From assembly GCF_019704135.1 (NCBI RefSeq), contig NZ_AP024355.1, positions 1,792,001-1,856,000 of the forward strand: a stretch of DNA of 64,000 bases. Reading direction: 5' to 3'. This DNA is from Desulfuromonas versatilis. GTDB lineage: Bacteria; Desulfobacterota; Desulfuromonadia; Desulfuromonadales; NIT-T3. Shown here in pieces: positions 25,630-36,571 of the stretch. The position numbers and the translations under genes are program-made. Each line of letters begins with the position of its first letter. The stretch's first letter is position 1. A model generated the notes under the pieces. That model made no database searches, was not told the origin of the DNA, and saw nothing but the letters and a program-made list of their open reading frames with translations.

Positions 25630-27573
25630 ATGAAAAAGATCGGGGCCCTGGCCCTTATATCCTTTCTGGGAGGGTGTGCCCTGCCACCGCCCCAGCTGCG
25701 TCTGCCCAATGCGGCAGCGGTGGTACAGGAAGCTCCCCTGCAGGCCGGGACCCTTTCCGGGGCGCCCGCTGCGGCCGGCGAACCGCAGGGGGAGCCCGCC
25801 GATTGGAGCGTGGCCGGGTTCGACGGGCAATTCCCCGACCCCACTCTGCAGGGGGAGGTGGACCCCGCCGGCGAGGCCTTTGACGAGGCCGGGAGCGAGG
25901 ACCAGGAAGCCTCGATGGTCGACCCGGAGACCCTGGAAGACAACCTGCTGCTCTCGGGACAGGACGAAGCCCCTCCCGAGGACGAGGGGACCACGGTCAT
26001 CCCCCACGAGCTGTCCTTCGACTTCCCGGTGGTGGAAAACCAGAAGGTCCGCTACTTCGTCGACTTCTATACCGGGAAGGCGCGCAAGACCTTCACCCGC
26101 TGGCTGGAGCGTTCCGGGCGCTATATCCCCCTGATGCGGCAGATCTTCGCCGAGGAAGGGCTGCCCGAGGACCTGGCCTACCTGGCCATGGTCGAGTCCG
26201 GCTTCAACAACAAGGCCTACAGCTGGGCCCACGCCGTTGGCCCCTGGCAGTTCATCGAGAGCACCGGCCGGGGGTATGGCCTGAACGGCAACTGGTGGCT
26301 CGACGAGCGCCGGGATTTCGAAAAATCGACCCGCGCCGCCGCCCGCTTTCTCAATGATCTCTACCAGCGCTTCGACGGCGAATGGTATCTGGCGGTGGCG
26401 GCCTACAATGCCGGAGGCGGCAAGATCAGCCAGGCGGTCAACAGGTACGGGAGCACCGATTTCTGGGAAATTTCCCGCGGCGATTTTCTCCAGCAGGAGA
26501 CCAAGCATTACGTCCCCAAGCTGCTCGCGGTGCTGCTGATCGCCCAGGACCCCGAAAAATACGGGTTCGACAACCTCCAGTACCATGAGCCCCTCGATTT
26601 CGAGGTGGTCGAAGTGCCGACCACCACCGACCTGGAAATCATCGCCAGCAGCAGCGGGGCCTCCTACGAGGAGATCAAGCAGCTCAACCCCGAGCTCAAG
26701 CGCTGGAGCACCCCGCCGGGGGTGAAGAACTACCCGGTGCGGATTCCCGCCGGCACCGGCGAGGATTTCGCCGCCAACTTCGCCAACGTCCCCGCCAACC
26801 GGCGGGCCAACTACAAGCAGCACACCATCGGCAAGGGAGACACGCTGCTGGCCCTGGCCAAGCGCTACAATATCCGGGTCGAAGACATCATCTCCATGAA
26901 CCGGATCGACAACCCGCGCTCCCTGCGCATCGGCACCAACCTGGTGCTGCCGCTGCACGCCAGTTTCAGCCGCCTGCCGGTGGACGAGATGAAGGACGAC
27001 TACGTCCGTTCGCGCCGCCGCACCTACACCGTGCGCAAGGGCGACAGCCTCTGGTCCATCGCCAGGCGTTTCGATGTGGGCGAAAAGGAGTTGCGGGTCT
27101 GGAACCGGCTCGGCTGGAGCAACGTGATCCGTCCCGGCCAGACCATCGTGGTTTCGGCCAAGGCCGTCAAGGGGTCGTCGGCGACCGCCGGGAAAGGCTC
27201 CCCGGCCCGGGGTCAGAAGGTCGTGCACAAGGTCAGCCCCGGCGACAATCTCTGGGATATCAGCCGCAAGTACAATGTGACGACCCGCGAGATCCTGGCC
27301 TGGAACAATCTCAAGTCCAGCAAGGTGCTGCGCCCCGGCGACAAGCTGACCATCTTTGTCGCGGCCGCGGAACACCACGCCTCGGCCGGGAAGAAAAGCC
27401 GCTCCTCGGGACGGAAGATCGTCTACAAGGTGCGCCCCGGGGACAATCTCTGGAGCATCAGCCGCAAGTACAGCCTGGCGACCCGGGAGATCATGAGCTG
27501 GAACAATCTCGGCGAGGACCACGTGCTGCGCCCGGGGGACGAGCTGACCCTGCATGTCACGGATGAAGGGTAG
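25630..27573 (+). CDS. MltD-like lipoprotein lytic transglycosylase with LysM repeats
   Basis: The 647-residue envelope enzyme starts with a lipoprotein signal (ALISFLGGC). After a Pro/Ala/Glu-rich linker comes a lytic transglycosylase domain (catalytic Glu in AMVESGFNN, near residue 195; AVGPWQFI; LAVAAYNAG). Four LysM modules follow near residues 394, 462, 530 and 596 (HTIGKGDTL, YTVRKGDSL, HKVSPGDNL, YKVRPGDNL), with a weaker LysM-like segment before them near 340. It cleaves peptidoglycan glycan strands. AGGAGG (25618-25623) precedes the ATG. The next gene follows after 6 bp. Confidence 0.93.
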   Translation: MKKIGALALISFLGGCALPPPQLRLPNAAAVVQEAPLQAGTLSGAPAAAGEPQGEPADWSVAGFDGQFPDPTLQGEVDPAGEAFDEAGSEDQEASMVDPETLEDNLLLSGQDEAPPEDEGTTVIPHELSFDFPVVENQKVRYFVDFYTGKARKTFTRWLERSGRYIPLMRQIFAEEGLPEDLAYLAMVESGFNNKAYSWAHAVGPWQFIESTGRGYGLNGNWWLDERRDFEKSTRAAARFLNDLYQRFDGEWYLAVAAYNAGGGKISQAVNRYGSTDFWEISRGDFLQQETKHYVPKLLAVLLIAQDPEKYGFDNLQYHEPLDFEVVEVPTTTDLEIIASSSGASYEEIKQLNPELKRWSTPPGVKNYPVRIPAGTGEDFAANFANVPANRRANYKQHTIGKGDTLLALAKRYNIRVEDIISMNRIDNPRSLRIGTNLVLPLHASFSRLPVDEMKDDYVRSRRRTYTVRKGDSLWSIARRFDVGEKELRVWNRLGWSNVIRPGQTIVVSAKAVKGSSATAGKGSPARGQKVVHKVSPGDNLWDISRKYNVTTREILAWNNLKSSKVLRPGDKLTIFVAAAEHHASAGKKSRSSGRKIVYKVRPGDNLWSISRKYSLATREIMSWNNLGEDHVLRPGDELTLHVTDEG

Positions 27574-27579
27574 GGCGAG

Positions 27580-28335
27580 GTGGAACAGGCCCTGTTCCTG
27601 AACCGGCTGGAGGCGGAGCTGCCCACCGGGATCTCCCGCCTCTACTTCGGCTCCGAGTTCTGCCCCTGGACCTTCCCCAGGCTCGAAGAGCTTCACCAGG
27701 CCCTGGACGCCGCCCGGCGCCAGGGCTTGCATTTCACCCTCGCCACCCCGGTGGCCGCCGAATCCTTCCTCCCGGTGTGCCGTGCCGCTCTCGAGAGCCT
27801 GCTGCCGCGCTTCGCGGCGGGAGACGAGCTGCTGGTCTCCGACCTGGGGACCCTTCACCTTGCCGGGCGGATCGCCCCGGAGGCCACCCTGGTGCTGGGC
27901 CGGGCGCTCTCCGGGCAAAAGCGCGGCCAGCAGATTCTCGAGCTGGAGCTCAACGCGGCCCAGCTCGACTATTTCCAGCGCGGCAGCTGGTATGGCGCGG
28001 AGGCCCGCGCCCTGCTCGCCGAACAGGGGGTCGCCCGGCTGGAGCTCGACAACTGCCTGCAGGGGATCGCGCCGCTGCCCGAGGGCCTGACCGGCTCCCT
28101 GCACTACCCCTACGCCATGGTGACTTCGAGCCGCAACTGCCCCTTCCGCCAGGGCGCGGGGGACCGCGGCTGCCCGGGGGGCTGCGGCGAGGTCTTCACC
28201 CTGAACTCGCCGCAAAGCCGCATCCCTCTCTACCAGGGGGGCAACACCCAGTTCCTGCGCAACGACCAGCTCCCCGCGGACCTCGCCGCGCAGGGCATCG
28301 ATCGCCTGGTTTTTCACCCGCACCTGCCGCGCTGA
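27580..28335 (+). CDS. Small peptidase-U32/UbiV-like protein with four cysteines
   Basis: This 251-residue protein starts at a GTG 6 bp after the transglycosylase stop. It resembles the U32 peptidase family (HYPYAMVTSSRNCPF). Four Cys stand at 28, 187, 198 and 202. UbiV, a U32-fold protein for oxygen-independent ubiquinone hydroxylation, binds a [4Fe-4S] cluster with one Cys near residue 40 and a C-x12-C-x3-C group; here the spacing is C-x10-C-x3-C. An iron-sulphur cluster is therefore likely. Whether it acts on quinones, tRNA or proteins cannot be told. Linkage to the transglycosylase may be only transcriptional. Confidence 0.7.
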   Translation: MEQALFLNRLEAELPTGISRLYFGSEFCPWTFPRLEELHQALDAARRQGLHFTLATPVAAESFLPVCRAALESLLPRFAAGDELLVSDLGTLHLAGRIAPEATLVLGRALSGQKRGQQILELELNAAQLDYFQRGSWYGAEARALLAEQGVARLELDNCLQGIAPLPEGLTGSLHYPYAMVTSSRNCPFRQGAGDRGCPGGCGEVFTLNSPQSRIPLYQGGNTQFLRNDQLPADLAAQGIDRLVFHPHLPR

Positions 28336-28350
28336 TCTACCGATATTGCT

Positions 28351-28379
28351 TTGACTTTTACGGGGGAGGTTGTTAAACT
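28351..28379 (+). promoter_or_regulatory. Sigma-70 promoter upstream of the membrane TPR gene
   Basis: TTGACT (28351-28356), exactly 17 bp, TAAACT (28374-28379). It lies 95 bp before the start of the next gene and just after the UbiV-like gene. Confidence 0.65.
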
Positions 28380-28473
28380 CGCTCCGCTTAACCCGCTATA
28401 TTCATGAAGGTTCGCTGCTAAACCTCATGACCGATGCGGGTTAACTCCATCCCTCGAAAGGATTCATCTGCGC

Positions 28474-29199
28474 ATGCTCAACCTGGTCATTTCACTGGCG
28501 ATCAGCATCGTCTTCACCCTTGCCCTCAATTATTTCGCCGGGATCGACATCCTGTACGCCTCGGTCGGTTCCATGCTGGTGTTCGCCATCGTCTACCTGG
28601 TGATGACCCGCTTAACCATGAAGAAGGTCGGCGCCCTGATGGAGATCGCCCAGCGCGACCTGCAGGCCGGTCGCACCGAGAAAGCGGTCAAGACTCTCGA
28701 GGGCGGCTACAAGTACGGCAACTGGCAGTTCTATGTCAAATCCCAGATCGATTCGCAGATCGGCACCATCCTCTACCTGAAGCGGGATTTCAACCAGGCC
28801 TTCGATTACCTGCAGAAAGGTTTCGTCCGCCACTGGGTGGCCATGGGGATGCTGGCTATCTGCTACATGAAGAAGCAGAAAACCTCCAAGATGATCGAGA
28901 CCTTCGACAAGGCCTGCGCCGGAGCCCGCAAGGAGCCGCTTATCTGGAATCTGTACGCCTTCTGCCTGGAGAAAGTCGGCGAGAAGGACAAGGGCATTGA
29001 GGTGCTGGAGAAGGGCCTCAAGAAGACCGGCGGCGACGAGCGGCTGAAGGAGAACCTCGAGGCTCTCAAGGAGGGCCGGAGGATGAAGATGAAGGGCTAC
29101 GGTGATCTCTGGTACCAGTTCCACCTGGAGAAGCCCGGCAACCTGATCAAGCAGCAGACCAAGGCCATGCAGGGGCGGCGCAAGATCGTGAGACGCTGA
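28474..29199 (+). CDS. Membrane-anchored TPR-like protein
   Basis: The 241-residue protein has two N-terminal hydrophobic helices (LVISLAISIVFTLALNYF and ILYASVGSMLVFAIVYLVM, residues 4-45). The rest is a soluble helical region with TPR-like repeats (AQRDLQAGRTEKAVKTLEGG, KRDFNQAFDYLQKGF, KDKGIEVLEKGLKKTGGDER). The tail is basic. It is probably an inner-membrane scaffold facing the cytoplasm. The protein type recurs in this bacterial group, but I know no function. It ends 3 bp before the Smr gene and shares its promoter. Confidence 0.75.
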   Translation: MLNLVISLAISIVFTLALNYFAGIDILYASVGSMLVFAIVYLVMTRLTMKKVGALMEIAQRDLQAGRTEKAVKTLEGGYKYGNWQFYVKSQIDSQIGTILYLKRDFNQAFDYLQKGFVRHWVAMGMLAICYMKKQKTSKMIETFDKACAGARKEPLIWNLYAFCLEKVGEKDKGIEVLEKGLKKTGGDERLKENLEALKEGRRMKMKGYGDLWYQFHLEKPGNLIKQQTKAMQGRRKIVRR

Positions 29200-29202
29200 G
29201 CC

Positions 29203-29919
29203 ATGTCGGACCGCAATAAAAAAGACAAGGATCTCAACAACAACCCCTTCAAGGCCTTGAAGGGGTTGTCTGTTTCCCAGCCCGGGAAAAAGAGCACCTC
29301 TCCCGCCACGGCGGAGAAATCTCCCTCCCCCCGGCCGGCGGCGGCTCCGCCCGAGCAACTCTCCGAGGAGGACCTCTTCGCCCGGGAGATGGGACTGCTG
29401 GGGGTAACCCCCAAGCCCGAGGGGGAGCACTCCGAGCCCCCGCCGAAGGCACCGCCGGCGCCGCCCGCGGCGGGCAAGCCCGCCCAGCGGGAACCGGCCA
29501 CCGAGGAGGAGTTGTTTCTGGACTCCCTGGGGAAGATGGACCGGGTGTTTCGCGATGAGTTTACGCAGGAGGATTCCTCCGCGACACCGGCTGCCCAGGG
29601 GAGGCGCCAGCGTCAGTTGCGCCGCGGGAAACTGGTCCCCGAAGACCAACTCGATCTCCACGGGATGACCCGCGACGAGGCCGGGGAGCGGGTCCGCTAC
29701 TTCCTGGAAAATTCCATCTACCACGGGCGCAGGACCGTGCTGGTGGTCACCGGCCGCGGCCTGGGCTCGGCGGGCGAGCCGGTGCTCAGGGCCGAGGTGG
29801 AGCGGCTGCTGGGGCAGGAGCTTCGCGAACTGGTCCTGGAGTGGGGCAGGGCCCCCCGGCAGTATGGCGGGGAAGGGGCTCTGGTGGTGTTTCTGCGCGG
29901 AGGCCGCGAGAACCATTGA
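29203..29919 (+). CDS. Smr-domain protein
   Basis: In the 238-residue protein the first 130 residues are low-complexity and Pro/Glu-rich, probably disordered. The C-terminal Smr domain shows DLHGMTRDEAGE (about residue 151) and VVTGRGLGSAGEPVL (about 182). Smr domains, named after MutS2, are nucleases or nucleic-acid binders; standalone ones act on branched DNA or, as in SmrB, cut mRNA at collided ribosomes. Here the TGRG motif is intact. It is co-transcribed with the membrane TPR protein. Confidence 0.87.
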   Translation: MSDRNKKDKDLNNNPFKALKGLSVSQPGKKSTSPATAEKSPSPRPAAAPPEQLSEEDLFAREMGLLGVTPKPEGEHSEPPPKAPPAPPAAGKPAQREPATEEELFLDSLGKMDRVFRDEFTQEDSSATPAAQGRRQRQLRRGKLVPEDQLDLHGMTRDEAGERVRYFLENSIYHGRRTVLVVTGRGLGSAGEPVLRAEVERLLGQELRELVLEWGRAPRQYGGEGALVVFLRGGRENH

Positions 29920-29957
29920 GCGCCGCCGCGAACCAGCGCGGCAGATTGATGGACCAC

Positions 29958-29999
29958 AAATGCAAAGGCCGGGAATCGTTCCCGGCCTTTGCATTTTGC
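29958..29999. terminator. Bidirectional intrinsic terminator
   Basis: A perfect 18-bp stem (29958-29975 against 29979-29996) with a TCG loop, A residues on the left and T residues on the right. It serves the converging Smr and RNase E/G genes. Confidence 0.92.
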
Positions 30000-30000
30000 G

Positions 30001-32706
30001 TTATTCGGTTTTCTGTGGTTCTTCCTTGGCGGCCGCCGCCGGTTTCTTGCGGGGGGCGCGCTTTTTGGGGGCCGGCTTGGCCGCCTCGGCTTCGGTGCCG
30101 GCAGCTTCGGCGGCGGCAGCCTTGGTGCTGGATGCCGCCGTCTTGCGGGTCCGCGGCTTGGGCTTGGCGGCTGCAGGTGCCTTCGCCGCAGGCTTGGCTG
30201 GCGCTTCGGCGGAAGGGGCCGGCTGCATGGTCGGCAACGCCTCTTTCTTGGCGGCTTCGACCTTTTCGGCCTGGACAGGCTCAGCCTTTTTCCTGGGGGC
30301 CCGCTTGCGCGGCTTGGGGCTCGCCTTGGCAGGCGCGGCCGGGGCCTCCGGGGTATTCTCCGCCGCGGCTGCAGGCTGCGGGGACGGCGCAACGGTGGAT
30401 TTTACCCCCGGCTCCTCGCTGGCGGCGGGCGCCGTCGCGGCGGGTGCGGCAGGCGCCTCTTCGGCATCGCTTTTGGGCTTGCGCGCCCGGCTGCGGGGGC
30501 GGGCCGGTTTGGCCTTTTTTTCCTCCTTGACCACCGGTGCCTCGGCCGGGGCGGCCACAGCTGCGGCCGGTTCCTGGGGCGCCGGGGCCGCCGCTTCCGG
30601 TTGGGCGTCGGCGGGAGGCGCGGACGGTTGCGCTGTCGCGGGCGCCGCCTCTGCCGGTTTCTCCGCCGGCGGTTCGGCTGCTGCCGCGGCGGGCGCTTCC
30701 ACCTTGGCTTCGACCTGTGCGGGTTCCGTCTTGGCCGCCGCTGCAGGTGCGGGCGCGCCGGTCCCGGCGGGTTCTACGGGTTCCGCGGGCTGCGGCCCTG
30801 CGGCTGCGGCAGCTTCCGCCGGAGCGGCCGGTTTTTTCTTTCTGCGGCGGCGCCGTTTCTTTTTGACCTCCTCGGTCTCGCCGGCCGGATGCTCCACATC
30901 GGCGGCTGCGGTTGCGGTTGCGGCCGGCTGAGGCTCGCCGGGAACCTGCGCTTCCGCGGCTGGCACGGAGGGCCCTGCTGCTGCAGCCTCTTCCGCCTCG
31001 GCGTCTTCCGCGACAACCGGCGGTGCCTCGCCCTTCTTCTTGCGGCGGCGCCGCCGGCGCTTCTTCTTGCCGCCTTCGCCCGATTCTTCCTCGGTTTCGC
31101 CGGCCTCCTCGGCCTCCTCGGCCTGCTCCGCCAATTCCGCCGCGGTTTCAGGTGCCGGTGCCTCGAAGTGGGCGCCGGGGGTGGCGACGATCGCCTCGTG
31201 GAGCTCTTCGGCTTCCTCCTCAAGGTCTTCGCGACGGATGAAGGTCAGTTCGACCTGGCCGGCCAGCAGGTCCGTGCGGCCCGTGATGTGGATCGCCAGG
31301 CGATGCTGCCGCTCCATTTCGACGAGTTCGCCACGCTTGTTGTTGAGCAGGTAGGTGGCGACTTCCAGGGGTATGTCCCCCTCGACCCTACCGATCTGGC
31401 CCTTGGCGATGCCGGCCTGGACCTTGCGCAGGAAGGCGACGGATTGGGCCTCGGGGCTCTTGACCTTGCCGGTCCCCTCGCAGTGGGGGCAACTCAGATA
31501 GGATCCGGCGGCGAGGGTGGATTTGATTCGCTGCCGGCTCATCTCGAGCAGGCTGAACTGGCTGCTGATGCGGCCCACGGTAACCCGGGCCTTGTCATTC
31601 TTGAGGGCGTCCTTGAGGCATTTTTCCACCTCGCGGATGTGTTTGCGGTCGCGCATGTCGATGAAGTCGATGACGATCAAACCGCCCAGGTCACGCAGGC
31701 GAAGTTGCCGGGCAACCTCCGCCGCAGCTTCCATGTTGGTCTTGAAGGCGGTCGCCTCCACCCCCTGCTCGCCGGCCATCTTGCCGCTGTTGACGTCCAC
31801 GGCAACCAGGGCTTCGGTGGAGTCGAGCACGATCGAGCCGCCGGAGGGGAGGGGGACCTTGTTCTTGCTGATGGTTTCGATCTGCTCTTCGATCTGGTAG
31901 CGGGAGAAGATCGGCCGCCGCTCCTGGTGCAGCTTGACCAGGCGCGCGAACTCGGGCATGACTTCCTGAAAGAACTCCTTGGCCTCCTGGAAGACCTTGG
32001 GGTCGTCCACCAGGACCTCGTCCATGTCGGAGGAAAAGTAGTCGCGGATGGAGCGGATGACCAGGTTGGATTCCTTGTAGACCAGGGCGGGGGCCTTGAC
32101 CTGCTTGCTCAGGGCGCGGATCTTCCCGTAGACGCGGGTCAGGTAGTCGAAGTCGCGCTTGAGCTCCTCCGGGGTCTGGCCGATGCCGGCGGTGCGCACG
32201 ATGTATCCCATGTTCTGGGGCAGGTCGAGGGAGCGCATCGCCTCCTTGAGCTTCTTGCGCTGCGGCTCCTCCTCGATCTTGCGCGAAATCCCCTTGGTGT
32301 CGGTTTCGGGCATCAGCACCATGTAGCGCCCGGGCAGAGACAGGTAGGTGGTCAGTGCCGCACCCTTGGTGCCGCGCTCCTCCTTGACGATCTGCACCAG
32401 CAGCTCCTGGCCGCGGCGCAGCAGGTCGTTGATGCGCGGCCGTCCCTTGGACTCTTCCTTCTCGACTTTGAAGAAGGCCGGGTGCAGTTCGCCCATCTGC
32501 AGAAAGCCGAGCCGTTCGGCCCCGTAATCGACAAAAGCGGCCTGCAGCCCCGGCTCGACCCGGACTACCACCGCCTTGTAGATGTTCCCCTTGGTCTGTT
32601 CCTTGCCGCCGACCTCGATGTCGAGTTCGGAGAGGATGCCGTCCTCGACGATGGCCACCCGGTTCTCCTCGGGATGGGTGGCATTGATCAACATTTTTTT
32701 CGACAT
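30001..32706 (-). CDS. rne: Ribonuclease E/G
   Basis: In this 901-residue protein the N-terminal catalytic half (about 1-510) shows an S1 domain, the DNase-I-like region with VDVNSGKM and VIDFIDMRDRKH that carries the two metal-binding Asp, and the zinc link SCPHCEGTG (about residue 403). It cleaves single-stranded RNA and shapes rRNA, tRNA and mRNA decay. The C-terminal 390 residues are low-complexity, rich in Ala, Pro and Glu, with islands of Arg/Lys (KKRRRRRR, KKRAPRKK) like the RNA-binding scaffold of RNase E. No degradosome helicase or enolase motif is recognisable. A promoter with a long leader lies upstream. Confidence 0.93.
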   Translation of the reverse strand: MSKKMLINATHPEENRVAIVEDGILSELDIEVGGKEQTKGNIYKAVVVRVEPGLQAAFVDYGAERLGFLQMGELHPAFFKVEKEESKGRPRINDLLRRGQELLVQIVKEERGTKGAALTTYLSLPGRYMVLMPETDTKGISRKIEEEPQRKKLKEAMRSLDLPQNMGYIVRTAGIGQTPEELKRDFDYLTRVYGKIRALSKQVKAPALVYKESNLVIRSIRDYFSSDMDEVLVDDPKVFQEAKEFFQEVMPEFARLVKLHQERRPIFSRYQIEEQIETISKNKVPLPSGGSIVLDSTEALVAVDVNSGKMAGEQGVEATAFKTNMEAAAEVARQLRLRDLGGLIVIDFIDMRDRKHIREVEKCLKDALKNDKARVTVGRISSQFSLLEMSRQRIKSTLAAGSYLSCPHCEGTGKVKSPEAQSVAFLRKVQAGIAKGQIGRVEGDIPLEVATYLLNNKRGELVEMERQHRLAIHITGRTDLLAGQVELTFIRREDLEEEAEELHEAIVATPGAHFEAPAPETAAELAEQAEEAEEAGETEEESGEGGKKKRRRRRRKKKGEAPPVVAEDAEAEEAAAAGPSVPAAEAQVPGEPQPAATATAAADVEHPAGETEEVKKKRRRRRKKKPAAPAEAAAAAGPQPAEPVEPAGTGAPAPAAAAKTEPAQVEAKVEAPAAAAAEPPAEKPAEAAPATAQPSAPPADAQPEAAAPAPQEPAAAVAAPAEAPVVKEEKKAKPARPRSRARKPKSDAEEAPAAPAATAPAASEEPGVKSTVAPSPQPAAAAENTPEAPAAPAKASPKPRKRAPRKKAEPVQAEKVEAAKKEALPTMQPAPSAEAPAKPAAKAPAAAKPKPRTRKTAASSTKAAAAEAAGTEAEAAKPAPKKRAPRKKPAAAAKEEPQKTE

Positions 32707-33094
32707 TTAAAAGTTTTCCTCCCGGCGATCCCTCGGGAGCGCCTCGAACTGGTCTCCGGCTGCCTGCGGCCCTGACTTTGCGGTCTCCCGCGACCTGGCC
32801 GGGTCCTTGGGTGGGCGGCGCGGCGCCGCGCTCACCTTCAGCGGGACCCGGGTGCGGGGTTGGGCCGAGTTGCAGGCAGGAAACGAAATTGGTCCACGTG
32901 CAGGGCGCGCGCCCTGCGGCTGTTATGGGGGGGGGCCGCCAGACTCTGTCCTCCGGCGGGTTGCGGCTGCCTCCGCGTCAGCGGAAGGCAGGCCCTGCCA
33001 GGGTCCCTGTCGGCCTCCCCTTGAAACTTGTCCCGCACGGAGCGCCAGGCTCCAAGTGGGGGAAATCACGGGGCGGATGCCCGCCCCGAAAGTT
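32707..33094 (-). promoter_or_regulatory. Long 5' leader of the RNase E/G gene
   Basis: If the promoter at 33101-33129 is right, the message begins near 33094 and has about 388 untranslated bases. Close to the 5' end stands a hairpin, GGGGCGG with CCGCCCC (33070-33087), loop of four. E. coli rne autoregulates through a long structured leader; the parallel is inferred from length and position, and no sequence likeness was checked. No small gene is seen here. Confidence 0.4.
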
Positions 33095-33100
33095 GCGCAA

Positions 33101-33129
33101 ACTATAACAGAGAAATCCCCGTTTGAACA
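33101..33129 (-). promoter_or_regulatory. Sigma-70 promoter of the RNase E/G gene
   Basis: On the minus strand TGTTCA (33129-33124), 17 bp, TATAGT (33106-33101). The -10 box differs from consensus at one base; the -35 is weaker. It is back-to-back with the ABC-F gene start. Confidence 0.55.
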
Positions 33130-33202
33130 GCACAAAGCCGTGGGGGAACCCGCTACCATTTCGAGGTTTTAAGCCCGCGGTGCTTGTGATATAAGAAGGG
33201 CC

Positions 33203-35131
<1,929 letters not shown>

Positions 35132-35157
35132 GGGGCTGCCCTGAGGCCTTCAGGGCC

Positions 35158-35189
35158 GCGGTGGACAGTGGTCAGTGATCCGTGGTCAG
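35158..35189. repeat. GTGGTCAG-type short intergenic repeat
   Basis: GTGGACAGTGGTCAG followed by TGATCCGTGGTCAG: degenerate direct copies of GTGGTCAG/GTGGACAG between the ABC-F and ParA genes. Such motifs recur between genes in many genomes; function unknown. Confidence 0.45.
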
Positions 35190-35266
35190 AAAAAGCGTTT
35201 AAATAGCCTGGATTTGACTGGCCGCTGAAAGCTGATGGCTGCCAGTGTATTCGCAGGGAGGGGGAA

Positions 35267-36571
35267 ATGACCGGGGACTGTCCTTTCGTCATCACCGTGG
35301 CCAGCGAGAAGGGGGGCGTGGGCAAGACCACCATCGCCACTAACCTCGCCGTCTATCTCAAGGCCCTGCGTGAGGACCTGCCGGTCACCATCGCCTCTTT
35401 CGACAATCACTTCAGCGTCGACAACATGTTCGCCATCGGCGGCCACCGGGGCAGCTCGGTGGCCGGATTGTTCGCCGGCAGCCCGGCGGGCCGGCTCGCC
35501 TGCCTGGGCGAATACGGGGTGCAGTTTCTCGCCTCCGACCGCCAGCTCACCCCGCCGGACGAGGACTCGGGCCACCTGGCTGCGGCCCTGGCACGCTCTG
35601 ATCTCCCCGGGGTCCTCATCCTCGACACCCGACCCATCATCGACTACTTCACCCGCAATGCCCTGGCCGCCGCCGACCTGGTGCTGGTCCCGGTCAAGGA
35701 CCGCGCCTCGCTGGTCAACGCCGCCTCGCTGCAGCAGGCCCTGCTCGGGCTCGGCCGCGACCCGGCCCGGCTGTGGCTGATCCCGAGCCTGATCGATGGC
35801 CGGCTGAAGCTGCGCGAAGACCTCGGCATGGCCGAGTTTCTGAGCTTTTCGGCCACCGAGCGTGGCTACCAGGTGCTGGAGACCTGCATCTCGAAGAGCC
35901 CCAAGGTCGAGGGCCTGGCGACCAGTTTCAGCAGCCGCATCTACCCGGTGCTGACCCACGCCCGCTCCACCCAGGTGCACCGGCAGTTCCGGCAACTGGC
36001 CGATTTCGTCCTGGCGCGTTTTGATGCCGTCGATCGCCCGCTGGCTCGAACCTGCCGCGGCGGCGGGGACGATACCTCCCTTCCCGCCGGCCGGCTGCGG
36101 CGCCTGGTGCGCGAATGCCCGGTCTGCGGCCGCCCCTCCGGGGGGCAGGAAGGGTATTTCTTCCAGGACCTGCGCAGCCGCCGCAAGGGGTTCTTCCACC
36201 GGGAATGCCTGGACGATCTGCTCGCCGAAACCGAGGCCGCCCCCCTGCTCCCCGAGCGGGGCATGCTGGTGTTCGCCACCGATGAAGAAGGCCAGGACGG
36301 CACCTGCATCGCCTTCCGCCTGCACCTGCTCGACGAGGCGGGGGAGGAGATCGCCTGCGAGCTGCTGCGGGTCCGCGCCGAGGGCGACTGGGCCAGGCTT
36401 TGGCAGGGGGCTACCGGGCGCCTGCCCGAGGAACTGTACCGCGATCACCTTACCCTGATGGTCGGCGAAAGCGAGCCGGCCGGGCTGCTGGCCGACCCGG
36501 GCTTCGGCCGCTTCGCCGCTGCCCGCAGACAGGCGCTGCGCACGGTGCTGGGGAAGGGCGGGGAGCGGTGA
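35267..36571 (+). CDS. ParA/MinD-like ATPase with a C-terminal cysteine motif
   Basis: The first 250 residues of this 434-residue protein form a ParA/Mrp-type ATPase with a deviant Walker A (ASEKGGVGKTTIATNLA, residues about 13-29) and VLILDTRP as Walker B-like strand. The usual second Lys-containing Walker A residue is kept (KGGVGKT). No ParB, MinE or flagellar partner lies nearby. Residues about 283-320 hold CPVCGRPSGG...HRECLDD, a possible Cys3-His zinc site, then a region with no known fold. It may be an orphan positioning or regulatory ATPase. ATG 35267 follows GGGAGGGGGA. Confidence 0.78.
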   Translation: MTGDCPFVITVASEKGGVGKTTIATNLAVYLKALREDLPVTIASFDNHFSVDNMFAIGGHRGSSVAGLFAGSPAGRLACLGEYGVQFLASDRQLTPPDEDSGHLAAALARSDLPGVLILDTRPIIDYFTRNALAAADLVLVPVKDRASLVNAASLQQALLGLGRDPARLWLIPSLIDGRLKLREDLGMAEFLSFSATERGYQVLETCISKSPKVEGLATSFSSRIYPVLTHARSTQVHRQFRQLADFVLARFDAVDRPLARTCRGGGDDTSLPAGRLRRLVRECPVCGRPSGGQEGYFFQDLRSRRKGFFHRECLDDLLAETEAAPLLPERGMLVFATDEEGQDGTCIAFRLHLLDEAGEEIACELLRVRAEGDWARLWQGATGRLPEELYRDHLTLMVGESEPAGLLADPGFGRFAAARRQALRTVLGKGGER

